Below, piece by piece: positions 16,638 through 25,640 of a stretch of 41,357 nucleotides of DNA. The DNA comes from Alphaproteobacteria bacterium. Its GTDB lineage: Bacteria; Pseudomonadota; Alphaproteobacteria; JAGOMX01. Position 1 is the stretch's first letter. Each line of letters starts with the position of its first letter. The translations under genes were made by a program, and so were the position numbers. Under the pieces are notes generated by a model. That model saw only the letters and a program-made list of their open reading frames with translations. It was not told the DNA's origin and did not search any database. The stretch covers positions 1 to 41,357 of the forward strand of contig JAGOMX010000012.1 in NCBI GenBank assembly GCA_017993335.1. The letters are read 5' to 3'.

Positions 16638-19340
16638 GTGACTGATTCAACCATCGCTACACCTACAGAAGACATAAAGGTCATTACGATCGAAGAGGAG
16701 ATGCAACGCTCCTACCTCGATTATGCCATGAGCGTTATCGTCAGCAGAGCCCTGCCAGATGTCCGTGATGGCTTAAAGCCAGTCCATCGTCGCATTTTAT
16801 ACGCGATGAAAGAGGCTGGATTTGACTACAACAAGCCCTTTCGTAAATCTGCGGCTATCGTCGGAGAGGTTATGGGTAAGTTTCACCCCCATGGTGATGC
16901 CCCTATTTACGAAGCATTAGTGCGCTTAGCTCAGCCTTTTTCCATGCGCTTACCTTTGGTCGATGGCCACGGTAACTTTGGATCGATGGATGGGGATCCT
17001 CCTGCGGCGGCTCGTTATACCGAATCCAGACTAAAACGTGCAGCCCATTATCTTTTAGAAGATATGCACAAAGAAACTGTCGATTTCCAACCCAACTATG
17101 ACAACACCTTGATGGAGCCAAAGGTCCTGCCGGCTCGTTTTCCAGCTGTGCTCGTTAACGGTGCGGGTGGTATTGCGGTGGGTATGGCCACAAACATTCC
17201 TCCCCATAACTTGGGTGAAGTGATTGATGCCTGTTGCGCTTATATCGACAACCCAAATCTGGCGCTCGAGGATTTGTTTGAGCACATTAAAGGCCCCGAC
17301 TTCCCTACCGGAGCACAGATTGTCGGCCGCGCGGGAATTTTAAGCGCGTACCGCACGGGTAGAGGTTCAATTCTCATGCGCGGTCATACGGAAATTGAAG
17401 AAGTTCGCAAAGACCGTCAAGCGATTATCGTGACCAGCATCCCCTACCAGGTCAACAAATCAAGAATGGTTGAGCGCATTGCAGAATGCGTTCAGGAAAA
17501 AACCATAGAGGGCATTTCTGATTTACGCGATGAATCGAACCGTCACGGCGTAAGAGTTGTTATTGAACTAAAACGGGATGCCAATCCAGAAGTTGTTTTG
17601 AATCAACTCTATAAGCACACGCCCTTACAAACTAGTTTCGGTGCCAACATCCTGGCGCTGCACCACAATCGCCCGATGACAATGAATCTATTACAGATTA
17701 TCGAAGCCTTTATCGATTTTCGTCGCGAGGTCATCACAAGACGCTCACGCTTTGATTTGCGTAAAGCCCGCGAAAGAGCTCATGTCCTTGTCGGGTTAGC
17801 CGTAGCCGTTGCCAACATCGACGAAATGATTAAATTAATTCGCCATGCAAGCGATCCGGCAAATGCCCGTGAACAAATGCTCGCCAAAGAATGGTCGATT
17901 GGCGATGTAGGTCCGTTCCTGCAGCTGGCAGAACCAGGTGTCGATATTTCCAGCGGTACATACAGGTTATCCGATGCACAAGCACGAGCCATACTGGATC
18001 TACGTTTGCATCGATTAACCGGGCTTGAGCGCGACAAAATCGGCCAAGACTTAGGCGAAATTATCGGTCAAATTAAAGAACTGCTAGAGATTCTCGGCAG
18101 TCGTGAACGTCTGATGGAAATCATGCGGGAAGAGCTGCTGGAAATTAAGGAAAAATTTGCCACACCCCGCTTAAGCGACATCATCGAGTCAGAGCTAACA
18201 ACGGACATTGAGGATCTCATCCAAGTCGAAGATATGGTTATCACTGTCAGTCATGGTGGTTACATTAAACGCGTACCTCTGGCGACTTATCGTGCCCAAA
18301 AAAGAGGCGGAAAAGGCCGTGCCGGCATGTCAACGCGGGATGAAGACTTCGTCCAGGATGTGTTTGTGGCGGATACCCACACTCCCATACTGTTCTTCTC
18401 GACCGCTGGTAAGGCCTATTTACTGAAAGTTTATAGGCTCCCCTTAGGTTCGCCAACGTCTCGTGGTAAGGCTATGATTAACGTCTTACCGTTAGAACAA
18501 GGGGAAACGATCTCAACGGTTATGCCTTTGCCTGCGGATGCCGAATCCTGGAATGACATGCATGTAATGTTTGTTACAGCCTCTGGCGGTGTGCGCCGAA
18601 ATGCACTCTCTGAATTCACCAATGTACGCGCAAATGGTAAGATTGCCATGAAGCTGGATGAAGGAGATCGATTAATCTCTGTACAGACTTGTACAGAAGA
18701 TAACGACATCTTGCTCGCCACACGCATGGGCAAATGTATCCGCTTCAGCGTTGATGAGGTACGTCAATTTGCCAGCCGAACCTCCACAGGGGTTCGCGGC
18801 ATACGTTTGGCCAAAAACGATGAAGTTATTTCGATGACTGTCCTGGATTATGTGAATGTGAGCATTGAAGAAAGAGATGCATACCTTAAACAATCCGCAA
18901 AGTTGAGACGTGAAGGCGACGACGAAGATTTAGATGTGGAAAGCGATACAAACCTCACCCTTTCCGAGGAACGCTTTAAAGAGTTGGAAAGCCAGGAGCA
19001 ATTCTTGCTTTCCGTCACATCCAAGGGTTACGGAAAACGTAGCTCCGCCTACGCCTACAGACGCACGGGACGTGGTGGACAAGGTCTTGCCAACATGGAA
19101 TTGACGGCTAAAAACGGTACGATTGTAGGCACATTCCCCGTCAATGAATCCGATCAAATCATGCTGGTAACGGACGGCGGACAAATGATTCGCTGCCCCG
19201 TCAACGGCATCCGTGTAGCAGGACGTAAAACCCAAGGGGTTACCTTATTCCGTGTCTCGGAAAAGGAAACTGTTGTTTCGGTTGCGCGCGTGGAAGATAG
19301 CGAGGACAGCGTTGAAGGGGACGAGGATGTCAGCGAATAA
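16638..19340 (+). CDS. gyrA: DNA gyrase subunit A
   Basis: A 900-residue GyrA starting at GTG with TAGGAG upstream. The breakage-reunion domain has the catalytic tyrosine at about residue 127 (AAARYTES), and the C-terminal DNA-wrapping domain begins near 515 with the GyrA box in [10 protein letters not shown]. Gyrase introduces negative supercoils using ATP with GyrB, which is not in the window. The quinolone-determining region reads [17 protein letters not shown]: positions equivalent to E. coli Ser83, Ala84 and Asp87 are Ala88, Pro89 and Glu92. An acidic insertion (about 748-778) sits between blades of the C-terminal domain. The 3' end overlaps coaD by 14 bp. Confidence 0.97.
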   Translation: MTDSTIATPTEDIKVITIEEEMQRSYLDYAMSVIVSRALPDVRDGLKPVHRRILYAMKEAGFDYNKPFRKSAAIVGEVMGKFHPHGDAPIYEALVRLAQPFSMRLPLVDGHGNFGSMDGDPPAAARYTESRLKRAAHYLLEDMHKETVDFQPNYDNTLMEPKVLPARFPAVLVNGAGGIAVGMATNIPPHNLGEVIDACCAYIDNPNLALEDLFEHIKGPDFPTGAQIVGRAGILSAYRTGRGSILMRGHTEIEEVRKDRQAIIVTSIPYQVNKSRMVERIAECVQEKTIEGISDLRDESNRHGVRVVIELKRDANPEVVLNQLYKHTPLQTSFGANILALHHNRPMTMNLLQIIEAFIDFRREVITRRSRFDLRKARERAHVLVGLAVAVANIDEMIKLIRHASDPANAREQMLAKEWSIGDVGPFLQLAEPGVDISSGTYRLSDAQARAILDLRLHRLTGLERDKIGQDLGEIIGQIKELLEILGSRERLMEIMREELLEIKEKFATPRLSDIIESELTTDIEDLIQVEDMVITVSHGGYIKRVPLATYRAQKRGGKGRAGMSTRDEDFVQDVFVADTHTPILFFSTAGKAYLLKVYRLPLGSPTSRGKAMINVLPLEQGETISTVMPLPADAESWNDMHVMFVTASGGVRRNALSEFTNVRANGKIAMKLDEGDRLISVQTCTEDNDILLATRMGKCIRFSVDEVRQFASRTSTGVRGIRLAKNDEVISMTVLDYVNVSIEERDAYLKQSAKLRREGDDEDLDVESDTNLTLSEERFKELESQEQFLLSVTSKGYGKRSSAYAYRRTGRGGQGLANMELTAKNGTIVGTFPVNESDQIMLVTDGGQMIRCPVNGIRVAGRKTQGVTLFRVSEKETVVSVARVEDSEDSVEGDEDVSE

Positions 19341-19848
19341 GCGCATCGGCATTTATGCGGGCACTTTTGACCCCATAACCAATGGACATGTGGATATTAT
19401 CCTGCGTGCGGCTCATATGGTCGACCACCTAATCGTGGCCGTGGCCAAGCATACGGATAAATCCCCTCTCTTTTCCTTAGAGGATCGCGTGGATATGGTA
19501 GAAAAAGCTTTAGATTCTATGGATACGGAAAAGCTTTCTACTCGTCTGGAAGTGACATCCTTTGACAGTTTATTGGTAAATTACGCTTTATCACAAAACG
19601 CCAGCATGTTGATCCGCGGATTACGGGCTGTATCAGACTTTGAGTATGAGTTTAAAATGGCGGCTATGAATGGCCGTTTAGCTCCGAGCCTGGAAACGGT
19701 TTTTCTGATGGCCACCGATAAATCTCAGTTTATTTCTTCACGATTTATAAAAGAAATATCTAAATTGGGCGGCGATATTTCTCCTTTCGTATCTCCATAC
19801 GTCCATAATAAGTTAATCGAACAACACAGAAAGGTGCAAAATGCGTAA
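19327..19848 (+). CDS. coaD: Pantetheine-phosphate adenylyltransferase
   Basis: A 173-residue nucleotidyltransferase, the penultimate step of CoA synthesis: 4'-phosphopantetheine plus ATP to dephospho-CoA. Motifs are [19 protein letters not shown] (with the TxGH-type motif NGH), the substrate region [20 protein letters not shown] and [17 protein letters not shown]. The ATG at 19327 is chosen because the protein then begins right before the first strand ([12 protein letters not shown]) and GAGG lies upstream; a longer frame from 19252 lies inside gyrA. It overlaps gyrA by 14 bp and the FKBP gene by 8 bp, so all three are translationally linked. Confidence 0.95.
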   Translation: MSANKRIGIYAGTFDPITNGHVDIILRAAHMVDHLIVAVAKHTDKSPLFSLEDRVDMVEKALDSMDTEKLSTRLEVTSFDSLLVNYALSQNASMLIRGLRAVSDFEYEFKMAAMNGRLAPSLETVFLMATDKSQFISSRFIKEISKLGGDISPFVSPYVHNKLIEQHRKVQNA

Positions 19849-20263
19849 ATTTTCATTCATATTAGCTATAGGGAGTTCCTTATTCATGACAAACACACAA
19901 GACAGCCACGCGGCAACTGAAAAAACAATGACAACAGATAGCGGACTACAATATGTAGACGTGGTAGCCGGCACAGGCCCCTCCCCAACCAAGGGCAAGC
20001 AAGTAACGGTTCACTATACTGGCACCCTGCAAAACGGTACAAAATTTGACAGCTCCAAGGACAGAGGCGTTCCCTTTACCTTTACCATCGGCGTTGGCCA
20101 AGTTATCAAGGGCTGGGATGAAGGCGTTGCAACCATGAAAGTTGGCGGCAGCCGCAAGCTCATTATTCCTTCGGATCTAGGATACGGCGCCAGAGGCGCA
20201 GGCGGAGTCATCCCAGGCAACGCCACATTAATATTTGACGTAGAATTAATTTCAGTCGAGTAA
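19841..20263 (+). CDS. Exported FKBP-type peptidyl-prolyl cis-trans isomerase
   Basis: A 140-residue protein with a signal peptide (hydrophobic FSFILAIGSSLFM, likely cleavage after DSHA, about residue 24) and one FKBP domain (VTVHYTGTLQNGTKFDSS, VIKGWDEGVATMKVGGSRKL, GYGARGAGGVIPGNATLIFD). Active-site aromatic and Asp residues are present. It should act as a proline isomerase in periplasmic protein folding. Related Mip-type proteins promote host infection, but those carry an extra N-terminal dimerisation domain that is absent here. It is the last gene of the ssb-gyrA-coaD cluster, followed by a strong terminator. AAAGG lies 7 nt before the ATG. Confidence 0.93.
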   Translation: MRKFSFILAIGSSLFMTNTQDSHAATEKTMTTDSGLQYVDVVAGTGPSPTKGKQVTVHYTGTLQNGTKFDSSKDRGVPFTFTIGVGQVIKGWDEGVATMKVGGSRKLIIPSDLGYGARGAGGVIPGNATLIFDVELISVE

Positions 20264-20275
20264 ATCCTTAAAAAT

Positions 20276-20308
20276 AAACAGGCCTCCATGTGCGGGGCCT
20301 GTTTTATA
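20276..20308 (+). terminator. Rho-independent terminator after the FKBP gene
   Basis: A perfect 9-bp stem AAACAGGCC (20276-20284) / GGCCTGTTT (20296-20304) with an 11-nt loop ends in a short T-run. It lies 12 bp after the stop codon and closes the ssb-gyrA-coaD-FKBP transcript. Confidence 0.8.
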
Positions 20309-20621
20309 CAATACATCATAAATAACACCACTTACCATAAATAAACATCATCCTCCGTCGTCCTAATAGAGGCTCAGCGTCAGCTGCGTGAGAGAATGAT
20401 CCAAGCGCAAGAGTGCCGGCGAAAGCGGTTCTTTATAGACTATATAGAGTCACTAAATAGGCACTTGTGCGCCTGGATTCTTAGTCATAGTGATTAATTT
20501 CAGGATAAAAAAAACAAACAACCAAATCTATTGAAAAAATCAATATCTATACCCATGTAATTTAGTAGATACACTATTTTCATGCATCTATTCGTGAAAA
20601 TATTTTTAGATAGTTTTATAC
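20309..20621. other. Gene-poor gap with a short coding-like remnant
   Basis: About 310 bp without a convincing gene. A plus-strand frame open from 20345 to a stop near 20495 has protein-like composition (EAQRQLRERMIQAQECRRKR and then FFIDYIESLNRHLCAWILSH) but no start with a ribosome site and no recognised family. It could be the tail of a lost gene. The 20500-20621 part is AT-rich and should contain the promoter of the phospholipase-like gene, but I cannot define the boxes. Confidence 0.3.
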
Positions 20622-22193
20622 ATGTGGAAACTCATTATTCTTGCAATCATTACAATAACAATAGGCAATTCGCTTTATGCGTCTGTGAAAAGAGATCGTA
20701 TTGAGGATACAAACACCGATTCTTTATCCTTATACAAGAGATCGTGCTTTATTCCGGGACATGATTTTAATGAGGATGACCTTGCCACAATTGATTGTTT
20801 TATTGAAGATCATTTGGAAAACAAGTTATCTAGACAATTCTTAGATGACGTACTTGTGGCTGAACAAGATATGGAAGATATCGCAGCCGCCGAACATGTT
20901 GAATCTCTATACGATTCAGAGTATATCCGCACGACCGATTCAGCCCTTGCTCATTACGATTCCCAAAAAGGCAAAACACTTCCTCAGCAAATAGCTGCTA
21001 AATCACCAAAAAGTGAAATGGAAGAGACCGATTACGAACGAGAAATGATAAAACTGTGCGAAGAAATAGAGGCTGCGCTTGATCAATCTCCGGGAAATGG
21101 TCATTCCCCATATCCGGATAGCTTTGAAGAATGCGAGTACGATGACGAGCAAGACTATTTTATTACACCTCCTGAGCCTTCTAACCCCTTAGGATTTAAA
21201 GGAAGGGTACTGAAATCGAATAACGACCACCAGATGTTTATGATAGAGGCAATAAAAAAAGCGCGGAATAAAATCTTGATCACCTCCCACAATTTCTCGG
21301 CGAACACAAAGAACCATCCTCATTTATTTTCCGCTCTGCAACAGGCTTCCGAGAAAGGAGTTAAAGTAATGTTGTGTCATCAAAAAGGCGGCTTAAATCT
21401 AAAGGGATATCTACCTAAAAACATTGAAAAGCATAAAGTAAATTGCCATTCAAAAGTCTTGGCAGTTGATAAGTCTATTCTGGCCATCGGATCTTTTGAC
21501 TGGTTGCAGGACCCTACATATTTATATGCTGAGTCCTTAAATGAGTCGATAAGTTTTGAGGAAGATCGCTTTAAACCATTTATTAAAAGTGTCTGGCGCA
21601 CAGCCAAAATGTACAAACATGTAACGAACAATCCTGATGCGAAGGTTCAGATCAATGATATCTATGAAAACACTGCTCCAGAAACCATTTTCGGATACAC
21701 GAGCGATATCGAACTTATACAGACCCCTCAAAGGCATAGAGAAATACTCAAACAAGCCTTTTATAAAGCCGACCATAGCATAACGATTTGCGCATCAATT
21801 GTCATAAATTATCCAAAGTTTTTAGAACAATATCTGCCGATAGATTTGGTAAGCGCCTTTTTAGCTTCCGAATGCAACGTTTTCGGTGGTTCAGGAAATA
21901 AAACACTGCAAATATTCTACAATCCTAAGGGCAGGACTGGTGAAAAAACAAACCGTGAGATTCTCGAAGCTCATCTATCACAAGTCATTCAACGCCCTAA
22001 TCTGATTTTGACGCCGATCGAAGGCTTGCATCAAAAATCATTAATAGTAGACAATGATGTTTATATGATCGGCTCCTTTAATCTCTTGAGCTCCGCAGAC
22101 AACGTCATCGATAAAACACATCGCATGGAAACCTCAGTCTTGCTGACAGGTTCTGCGGCAAGTGAAATAATAAAAAATTTTCTTCCTCAATAA
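20622..22193 (+). CDS. Exported phospholipase D-like protein with two HKD motifs
   Basis: A 523-residue protein beginning with a signal sequence (WKLIILAIITITIGNSLYA). Residues 25-185 are acidic, low in hydrophobicity and unlike known domains (EQDMEDIAAAEHVESLYDSE; CEYDDEQDYF). Two HxKxxxxD motifs follow: HSKVLAVD (His276, Lys278, Asp283) with GSFDW, and HQKSLIVD (His470, Lys472, Asp477) with GSFNLL. PLD-superfamily enzymes use both His for phosphodiester transfer on phospholipids or nucleic acids; the substrate cannot be told. Export plus the acidic N-terminal region suggests a role outside the cytoplasm, possibly against host or competitor membranes. It stands alone between a terminator and the msrB promoter. 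Confidence 0.85.
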   Translation: MWKLIILAIITITIGNSLYASVKRDRIEDTNTDSLSLYKRSCFIPGHDFNEDDLATIDCFIEDHLENKLSRQFLDDVLVAEQDMEDIAAAEHVESLYDSEYIRTTDSALAHYDSQKGKTLPQQIAAKSPKSEMEETDYEREMIKLCEEIEAALDQSPGNGHSPYPDSFEECEYDDEQDYFITPPEPSNPLGFKGRVLKSNNDHQMFMIEAIKKARNKILITSHNFSANTKNHPHLFSALQQASEKGVKVMLCHQKGGLNLKGYLPKNIEKHKVNCHSKVLAVDKSILAIGSFDWLQDPTYLYAESLNESISFEEDRFKPFIKSVWRTAKMYKHVTNNPDAKVQINDIYENTAPETIFGYTSDIELIQTPQRHREILKQAFYKADHSITICASIVINYPKFLEQYLPIDLVSAFLASECNVFGGSGNKTLQIFYNPKGRTGEKTNREILEAHLSQVIQRPNLILTPIEGLHQKSLIVDNDVYMIGSFNLLSSADNVIDKTHRMETSVLLTGSAASEIIKNFLPQ

Positions 22194-22239
22194 TTCTTAA
22201 GTAGACGGAAATATAATAAATTTAAAATAAAAACTCAAA

Positions 22240-22268
22240 TTGACCCACCCTCACAATCTCTCTATACT
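22240..22268 (+). promoter_or_regulatory. Predicted sigma70-type promoter of msrB-msrA
   Basis: TTGACC (22240-22245) and TATACT (22263-22268) are separated by 17 bp, 21 bp upstream of the msrB ATG. This is the closest match to a consensus promoter in the window. The ribosome site AAAGGA follows, about 9 nt before the ATG. Confidence 0.72.
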
Positions 22269-22289
22269 CAAAATAAAAAGGAAAAAGAG

Positions 22290-22814
22290 ATGAGGAACCT
22301 ACATAGAATTTTATTGAGCCTTTCATTTATTTTCTTTGTTCTCCCGATTCACTCCGCCTCATCCTCTTTTGATTATAAAAATCAGCCAGCGAGTTTTTGG
22401 AAGAAGGTGTTAAAGCCGGAGGTCCATAATATCTGCCGCGAGAATGGTACGGAAAAAGCAGGGTCTGGAGAGCTGGATAAAGTTTATGACAAAGGCACCT
22501 ACTACTGTGCTTGTTGTGGTGGGGATCATCCCGTTTATCGTTCCGAGGCAAAATATGATTCAAAAACTGGCTGGCCTAGTTTTACAGAACCATACACACC
22601 GGAAAGCGTTGAGCTCGTACAAGAAAAAAGTTTACTCGATCCTCTTTTTGGTCCACGTACAGAGGTCCGCTGTGGTCGCTGCGGATCCCATTTGGGACAC
22701 GTCTTTGATGATGGGCCTGCGCCTACATTTAAAAGGTATTGCATGAACTCTTTAGCCCTTACCTTTACACCAGAAGGAAAATCGGTCACACGCACCTACA
22801 ATGTGCCAAATTAA
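22290..22814 (+). CDS. msrB: Exported peptide-methionine (R)-S-oxide reductase
   Basis: A 174-residue protein with a signal peptide (ILLSLSFIFFVLPIHSA) followed by a full MsrB domain. Zinc cysteines are CACC (in YYCACCGGDHPVY) and CGRC, and the catalytic cysteine lies in KRYCMNSLAL. It reduces the R epimer of methionine sulfoxide in proteins. With a secretion signal it should work in the periplasm, repairing proteins oxidised by host or neutrophil-like oxidants, and would need an electron donor there, not seen in this window. The stop is 22 bp before msrA, so one transcript is likely. Confidence 0.94.
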   Translation: MRNLHRILLSLSFIFFVLPIHSASSSFDYKNQPASFWKKVLKPEVHNICRENGTEKAGSGELDKVYDKGTYYCACCGGDHPVYRSEAKYDSKTGWPSFTEPYTPESVELVQEKSLLDPLFGPRTEVRCGRCGSHLGHVFDDGPAPTFKRYCMNSLALTFTPEGKSVTRTYNVPN

Positions 22815-22836
22815 AAACATATAGACGAGATGAAAA

Positions 22837-23451
22837 ATGAAACAAATTATCGCAATTTTTCTTATGGGAGTATTTTCAATGGGTGCCATAGATCAAACTA
22901 AGGCCGCAACACCCCCACAAGAAGTGGCTATTTTTGCAGGGGGCTGTTTTTGGTGCGTGGAAGATGTCTTTGAGAAAATGCCTGGAATCCTTTCCGTTGT
23001 GTCAGGATATACGGGTGGCTCTGTAAAGGACCCCACTTATGAAGCCGTTAGCAATGGCGGAACAGGCCATTACGAAGCCGTACAAGTTACCTTTGACCCA
23101 TCCAAAGTAAGCTATAAAGACTTACTACCCATTTTTTGGCATAATATTGATCCCTTTGACCCCTTGGGCCAATTTTGTGATAAAGGAAATTCTTATAAAG
23201 CCGTTATTTTTTACAGCAATGACACCCAAAAAAAATTGGCGGAGGCCTCTAAATCAGAATTAGAACAACGCTTTCAAAAACCCATCGTCACGCAAATTAT
23301 CGCGGCCTCAACTTTTTATCCCGCGGAAGACTATCACCAAGACTACGCCTCTAAAAATCCCTTACGGTATAGCTTTTATCGCGGCCGTTGCGGAAGAGAC
23401 GAACGCTTACAAGAAATCTGGGGCGATGACGCGAAAAAACATAATCAATAG
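22837..23451 (+). CDS. msrA: Exported peptide-methionine (S)-S-oxide reductase
   Basis: A 204-residue protein with a signal peptide (IIAIFLMGVFSMGAIDQTKA) and an MsrA domain. The catalytic motif is GGCFWCVEDVF (about residues 35-45), followed by GYTGGSVKDPTYEAV, GHYEAVQVTFDP and FWHNIDPFDPLGQFCDKG. It reduces the S epimer of methionine sulfoxide and so complements MsrB just upstream. Both being exported as separate proteins in one operon is a periplasmic version of the usual cytoplasmic pair or MsrAB fusion. The TAG stop is the first base of a 291-bp palindrome. Confidence 0.95.
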   Translation: MKQIIAIFLMGVFSMGAIDQTKAATPPQEVAIFAGGCFWCVEDVFEKMPGILSVVSGYTGGSVKDPTYEAVSNGGTGHYEAVQVTFDPSKVSYKDLLPIFWHNIDPFDPLGQFCDKGNSYKAVIFYSNDTQKKLAEASKSELEQRFQKPIVTQIIAASTFYPAEDYHQDYASKNPLRYSFYRGRCGRDERLQEIWGDDAKKHNQ

Positions 23452-23741
23452 CTATTACTCAGGCAATGAAACTGTTGACAGGCACGCCAGATTTTGAGAC
23501 ACCGTCATCCTCGAGCGGAGCAGAGCCTTCTTAGGCTCTGTCGTAGAGAAGGATCCAGTAAAAAATGTGCGACGTAGTCGCCCTGTATCTCTTTTTTTAA
23601 AAGAACAAGAATCGCTTCGCGATGCATGTTTAACTGGATCCTTCACTACGACAGAGCCCCAAGGGACTCTGCTCCGTTCGAGGATGACGGGGCCTCACTT
23701 GAGGATCGAAATGCCACCTGTTTCATTGCCTGAGTAATAGC
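23451..23741. repeat. 291-bp palindromic element (109-bp arms)
   Basis: The left arm 23451-23559 and right arm 23633-23741 are both 109 bp and inverted. The outer 22 bp (GCTATTACTCAGGCAATGAA plus AC) are perfect, the middle 30 bp match only about 12, and the inner 57 bp match 49. The loop is 73 bp. Each inner arm also contains its own small hairpin (AGAGCC...GGCTCT). The inner arms begin CGTCATCCTCGA and end GGATCCAGT. It has no coding gene and begins on the msrA stop codon, so it may also act as that operon's terminator. Probably a non-autonomous repeat (MITE- or RPE-like). The 23742-23940 stretch after it shows nothing definite. Confidence 0.82.
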
Positions 23742-23955
23742 CTCGCTATTCCTGTAACAGATAGTATCTATGCGGAATCATCACTCCTCTTTTTTCTAAT
23801 GGAGTGGTACATTCGCCATATTAGCTGTTGCATGACTCTTTTTTGCATAAAATTGGGGCATAAAAATATTTTTCCCTTGTATTTTTCAAGGCCAACACTT
23901 ACATGTGACATAAGGATAGTCATCGTGGCTGTTTTTTTGATTAGGATTGTTAAAA

Positions 23956-25605
23956 ATGGTAAAGACTTCAAACCTATGGATTAGTACTGCACTTGTGCTG
24001 ACTCTTTGTACGGCCGCATACGCGAACCCCATAGATGATAACTGGCATATGATTGAACGTGAAGTCCCAACACAAGAGGCTACGCGTGCAGCTCCATTTG
24101 AACCATTGGTTATTACTGATGCTAAAGGTAACAAAGAAGTTTCCTCCACATTCTTAAATCACGCACATGTTAATTTAATTGCCAATGAGCACATTTATGA
24201 CACGGTCAAAGGCGATGTTCTGCTTGCAGATAAAACCATGAAAGAGCTAGAAAATTTGGGCTGGACTCGCGTTGGATACTTTTCGGCTCTCGAAGGAAAA
24301 TATTTAAACTTTGGGGACATGCAATCGGGTATGCTTTTGTACAACCCTAAAGAAAACATATACAATGTCGTCTGGCACGGCACCGCCGGTTCCATAAAAA
24401 AAGAAAATGGTCCCTCGACTCATGCAGGTTGGGAAACCAATGTGGATAACGACTTAATCGATAGCCATCAAATTCCAGCGGAAATTGTACGTACGGTAAA
24501 ATCTGAAATTAATTCAATTTTCCGCAAAGAAAAATCAGGCTTTGCGATGCTTAATTTCAAACAAAACGGCACCATTAACGCTATCATGAAAAAGATGAAT
24601 TCTAGCATCAATACAAAATGGAACGCCAAACAACTGGAAGAATACAGCGTTCAGTTTATGAAAGAACTCGAGCAAAAACTGCCTACGCTTGCACACTATA
24701 AAAAGTCTGCCAAGGATTTAACTCTTTTAGAGAAAATTTCTGCTTCTTTCCAGGTAAAAATTGCCCTACTTAAAGAACTAGAAGACAGCAAATATAAGAT
24801 AAATTTTGAAGGCAAAGCCCACCGTGGGTTTACCTTAAAGGTTGCCTCAGCCATGCCACAGATCACGGCGATGATCGAACAGCATACGAAGACTTTAAAA
24901 AACAAGATAAAGAACGCTGTCTATGACTTGGCGAAAATACACAGAACAGAAGAACAAGCAAAGAATCTTGCTGACAAAATCAGCGACATGTTTTCAAAAG
25001 AACAACTGAAAAACGCACGGGTCATGAATACAGGTCACAGCATGGCTGCAGGACTCACCAAAGTCTTTACCGCTTCGTTTGCGAATCACTTTGATCGTAT
25101 TTTCAAAACCGATGAAACAACCAAAAACAATCGCATACTCGTACATGCCTTATCTTCACCGCTGGTAGGTGATGTCGCGTTTAAAAATGCCATTGAAAGC
25201 AAGGTTGGCGCAGAAAACATCTACGATCAAATCGTGGAAGATGACTTGGTGCAAATCAACAAACCTTTAACATACCTACCCGATGCGTTGGTCGCCTTTC
25301 TGGAAAAACTTCCGATCATAGGCCCGCAACTGGCAACGCAGTGTGATGTTGAATATGCGGATCATATAGGAACCCCCGCAGTGGATACAGCTCATAATGT
25401 TTTCGAGAGAAGAAACCACAAACATACAAATATAACCTTAGGTCTTTTAGAAAAACTCGTCTATTCCCATTACGGCATCGACATTGATGACGGCAGAGGC
25501 GCACACTTTGACAAGGAACTCGCCATGCCCCTGAATGGAACGGATGGCTATAACAACCAGCTGGCTAGAGGCCAACAAATCTATCAAGCCCAAGAAGCGA
25601 ATTAA
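23956..25605 (+). CDS. Exported class 3 lipase-like protein
   Basis: A 549-residue protein with a signal peptide (LWISTALVLTLCTAAYA, cleavage before NPIDD). Several class 3 lipase landmarks occur in order: IYNVVWHGTAG (about 135-145, like the FRGT oxyanion strand), GKAHRGFTLKV (286-296, like VHxGF), GHSMAAG (360-366) around Ser362, LVHALSSPLVGDVAFKNAI (like FGSPRVGN), and VEDDLVQINKPLTYLP with the expected Asp. The fifth position of the GxSxG box is Ala, and about 140 charged helical residues sit between the first two motifs, which is unusual. It probably hydrolyses lipids outside the cytoplasm; activity is uncertain. ATG 23956 has AGGA 9 nt upstream; a TTG at 23947 lies too close to that site. 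Confidence 0.62.
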   Translation: MVKTSNLWISTALVLTLCTAAYANPIDDNWHMIEREVPTQEATRAAPFEPLVITDAKGNKEVSSTFLNHAHVNLIANEHIYDTVKGDVLLADKTMKELENLGWTRVGYFSALEGKYLNFGDMQSGMLLYNPKENIYNVVWHGTAGSIKKENGPSTHAGWETNVDNDLIDSHQIPAEIVRTVKSEINSIFRKEKSGFAMLNFKQNGTINAIMKKMNSSINTKWNAKQLEEYSVQFMKELEQKLPTLAHYKKSAKDLTLLEKISASFQVKIALLKELEDSKYKINFEGKAHRGFTLKVASAMPQITAMIEQHTKTLKNKIKNAVYDLAKIHRTEEQAKNLADKISDMFSKEQLKNARVMNTGHSMAAGLTKVFTASFANHFDRIFKTDETTKNNRILVHALSSPLVGDVAFKNAIESKVGAENIYDQIVEDDLVQINKPLTYLPDALVAFLEKLPIIGPQLATQCDVEYADHIGTPAVDTAHNVFERRNHKHTNITLGLLEKLVYSHYGIDIDDGRGAHFDKELAMPLNGTDGYNNQLARGQQIYQAQEAN

Positions 25606-25610
25606 ACGAC

Positions 25611-25640
25611 AAAAGCCCAGGTTTAACATCTTGGCTTTTA
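25611..25640. terminator. Bidirectional terminator between convergent genes
   Basis: AAAAGCCCAG (25611-25620) and CTTGGCTTTT (25630-25639) pair with one mismatch around a 9-nt loop, with A-run and T-run on the two sides. It serves the lipase-like gene on the plus strand and the convergent gene ending at 25638 on the minus strand, whose stop it overlaps. Confidence 0.72.

Noticed and set aside
19252..19326. N-terminal extension of coaD inside gyrA
   Set aside because: CoaD proteins begin right before the [10 protein letters not shown] strand; ATG 19327 with GAGG upstream fits.
23503..23689. CRISPR-like or tRNA-like structure
   Set aside because: It is an inverted repeat pair with one loop, not spaced direct repeats, and has no cloverleaf.
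23947..23955. TTG start for the lipase-like protein
   Set aside because: It is adjacent to the AGGA site; ATG 23956 has 9-nt spacing and gives a normal signal peptide.
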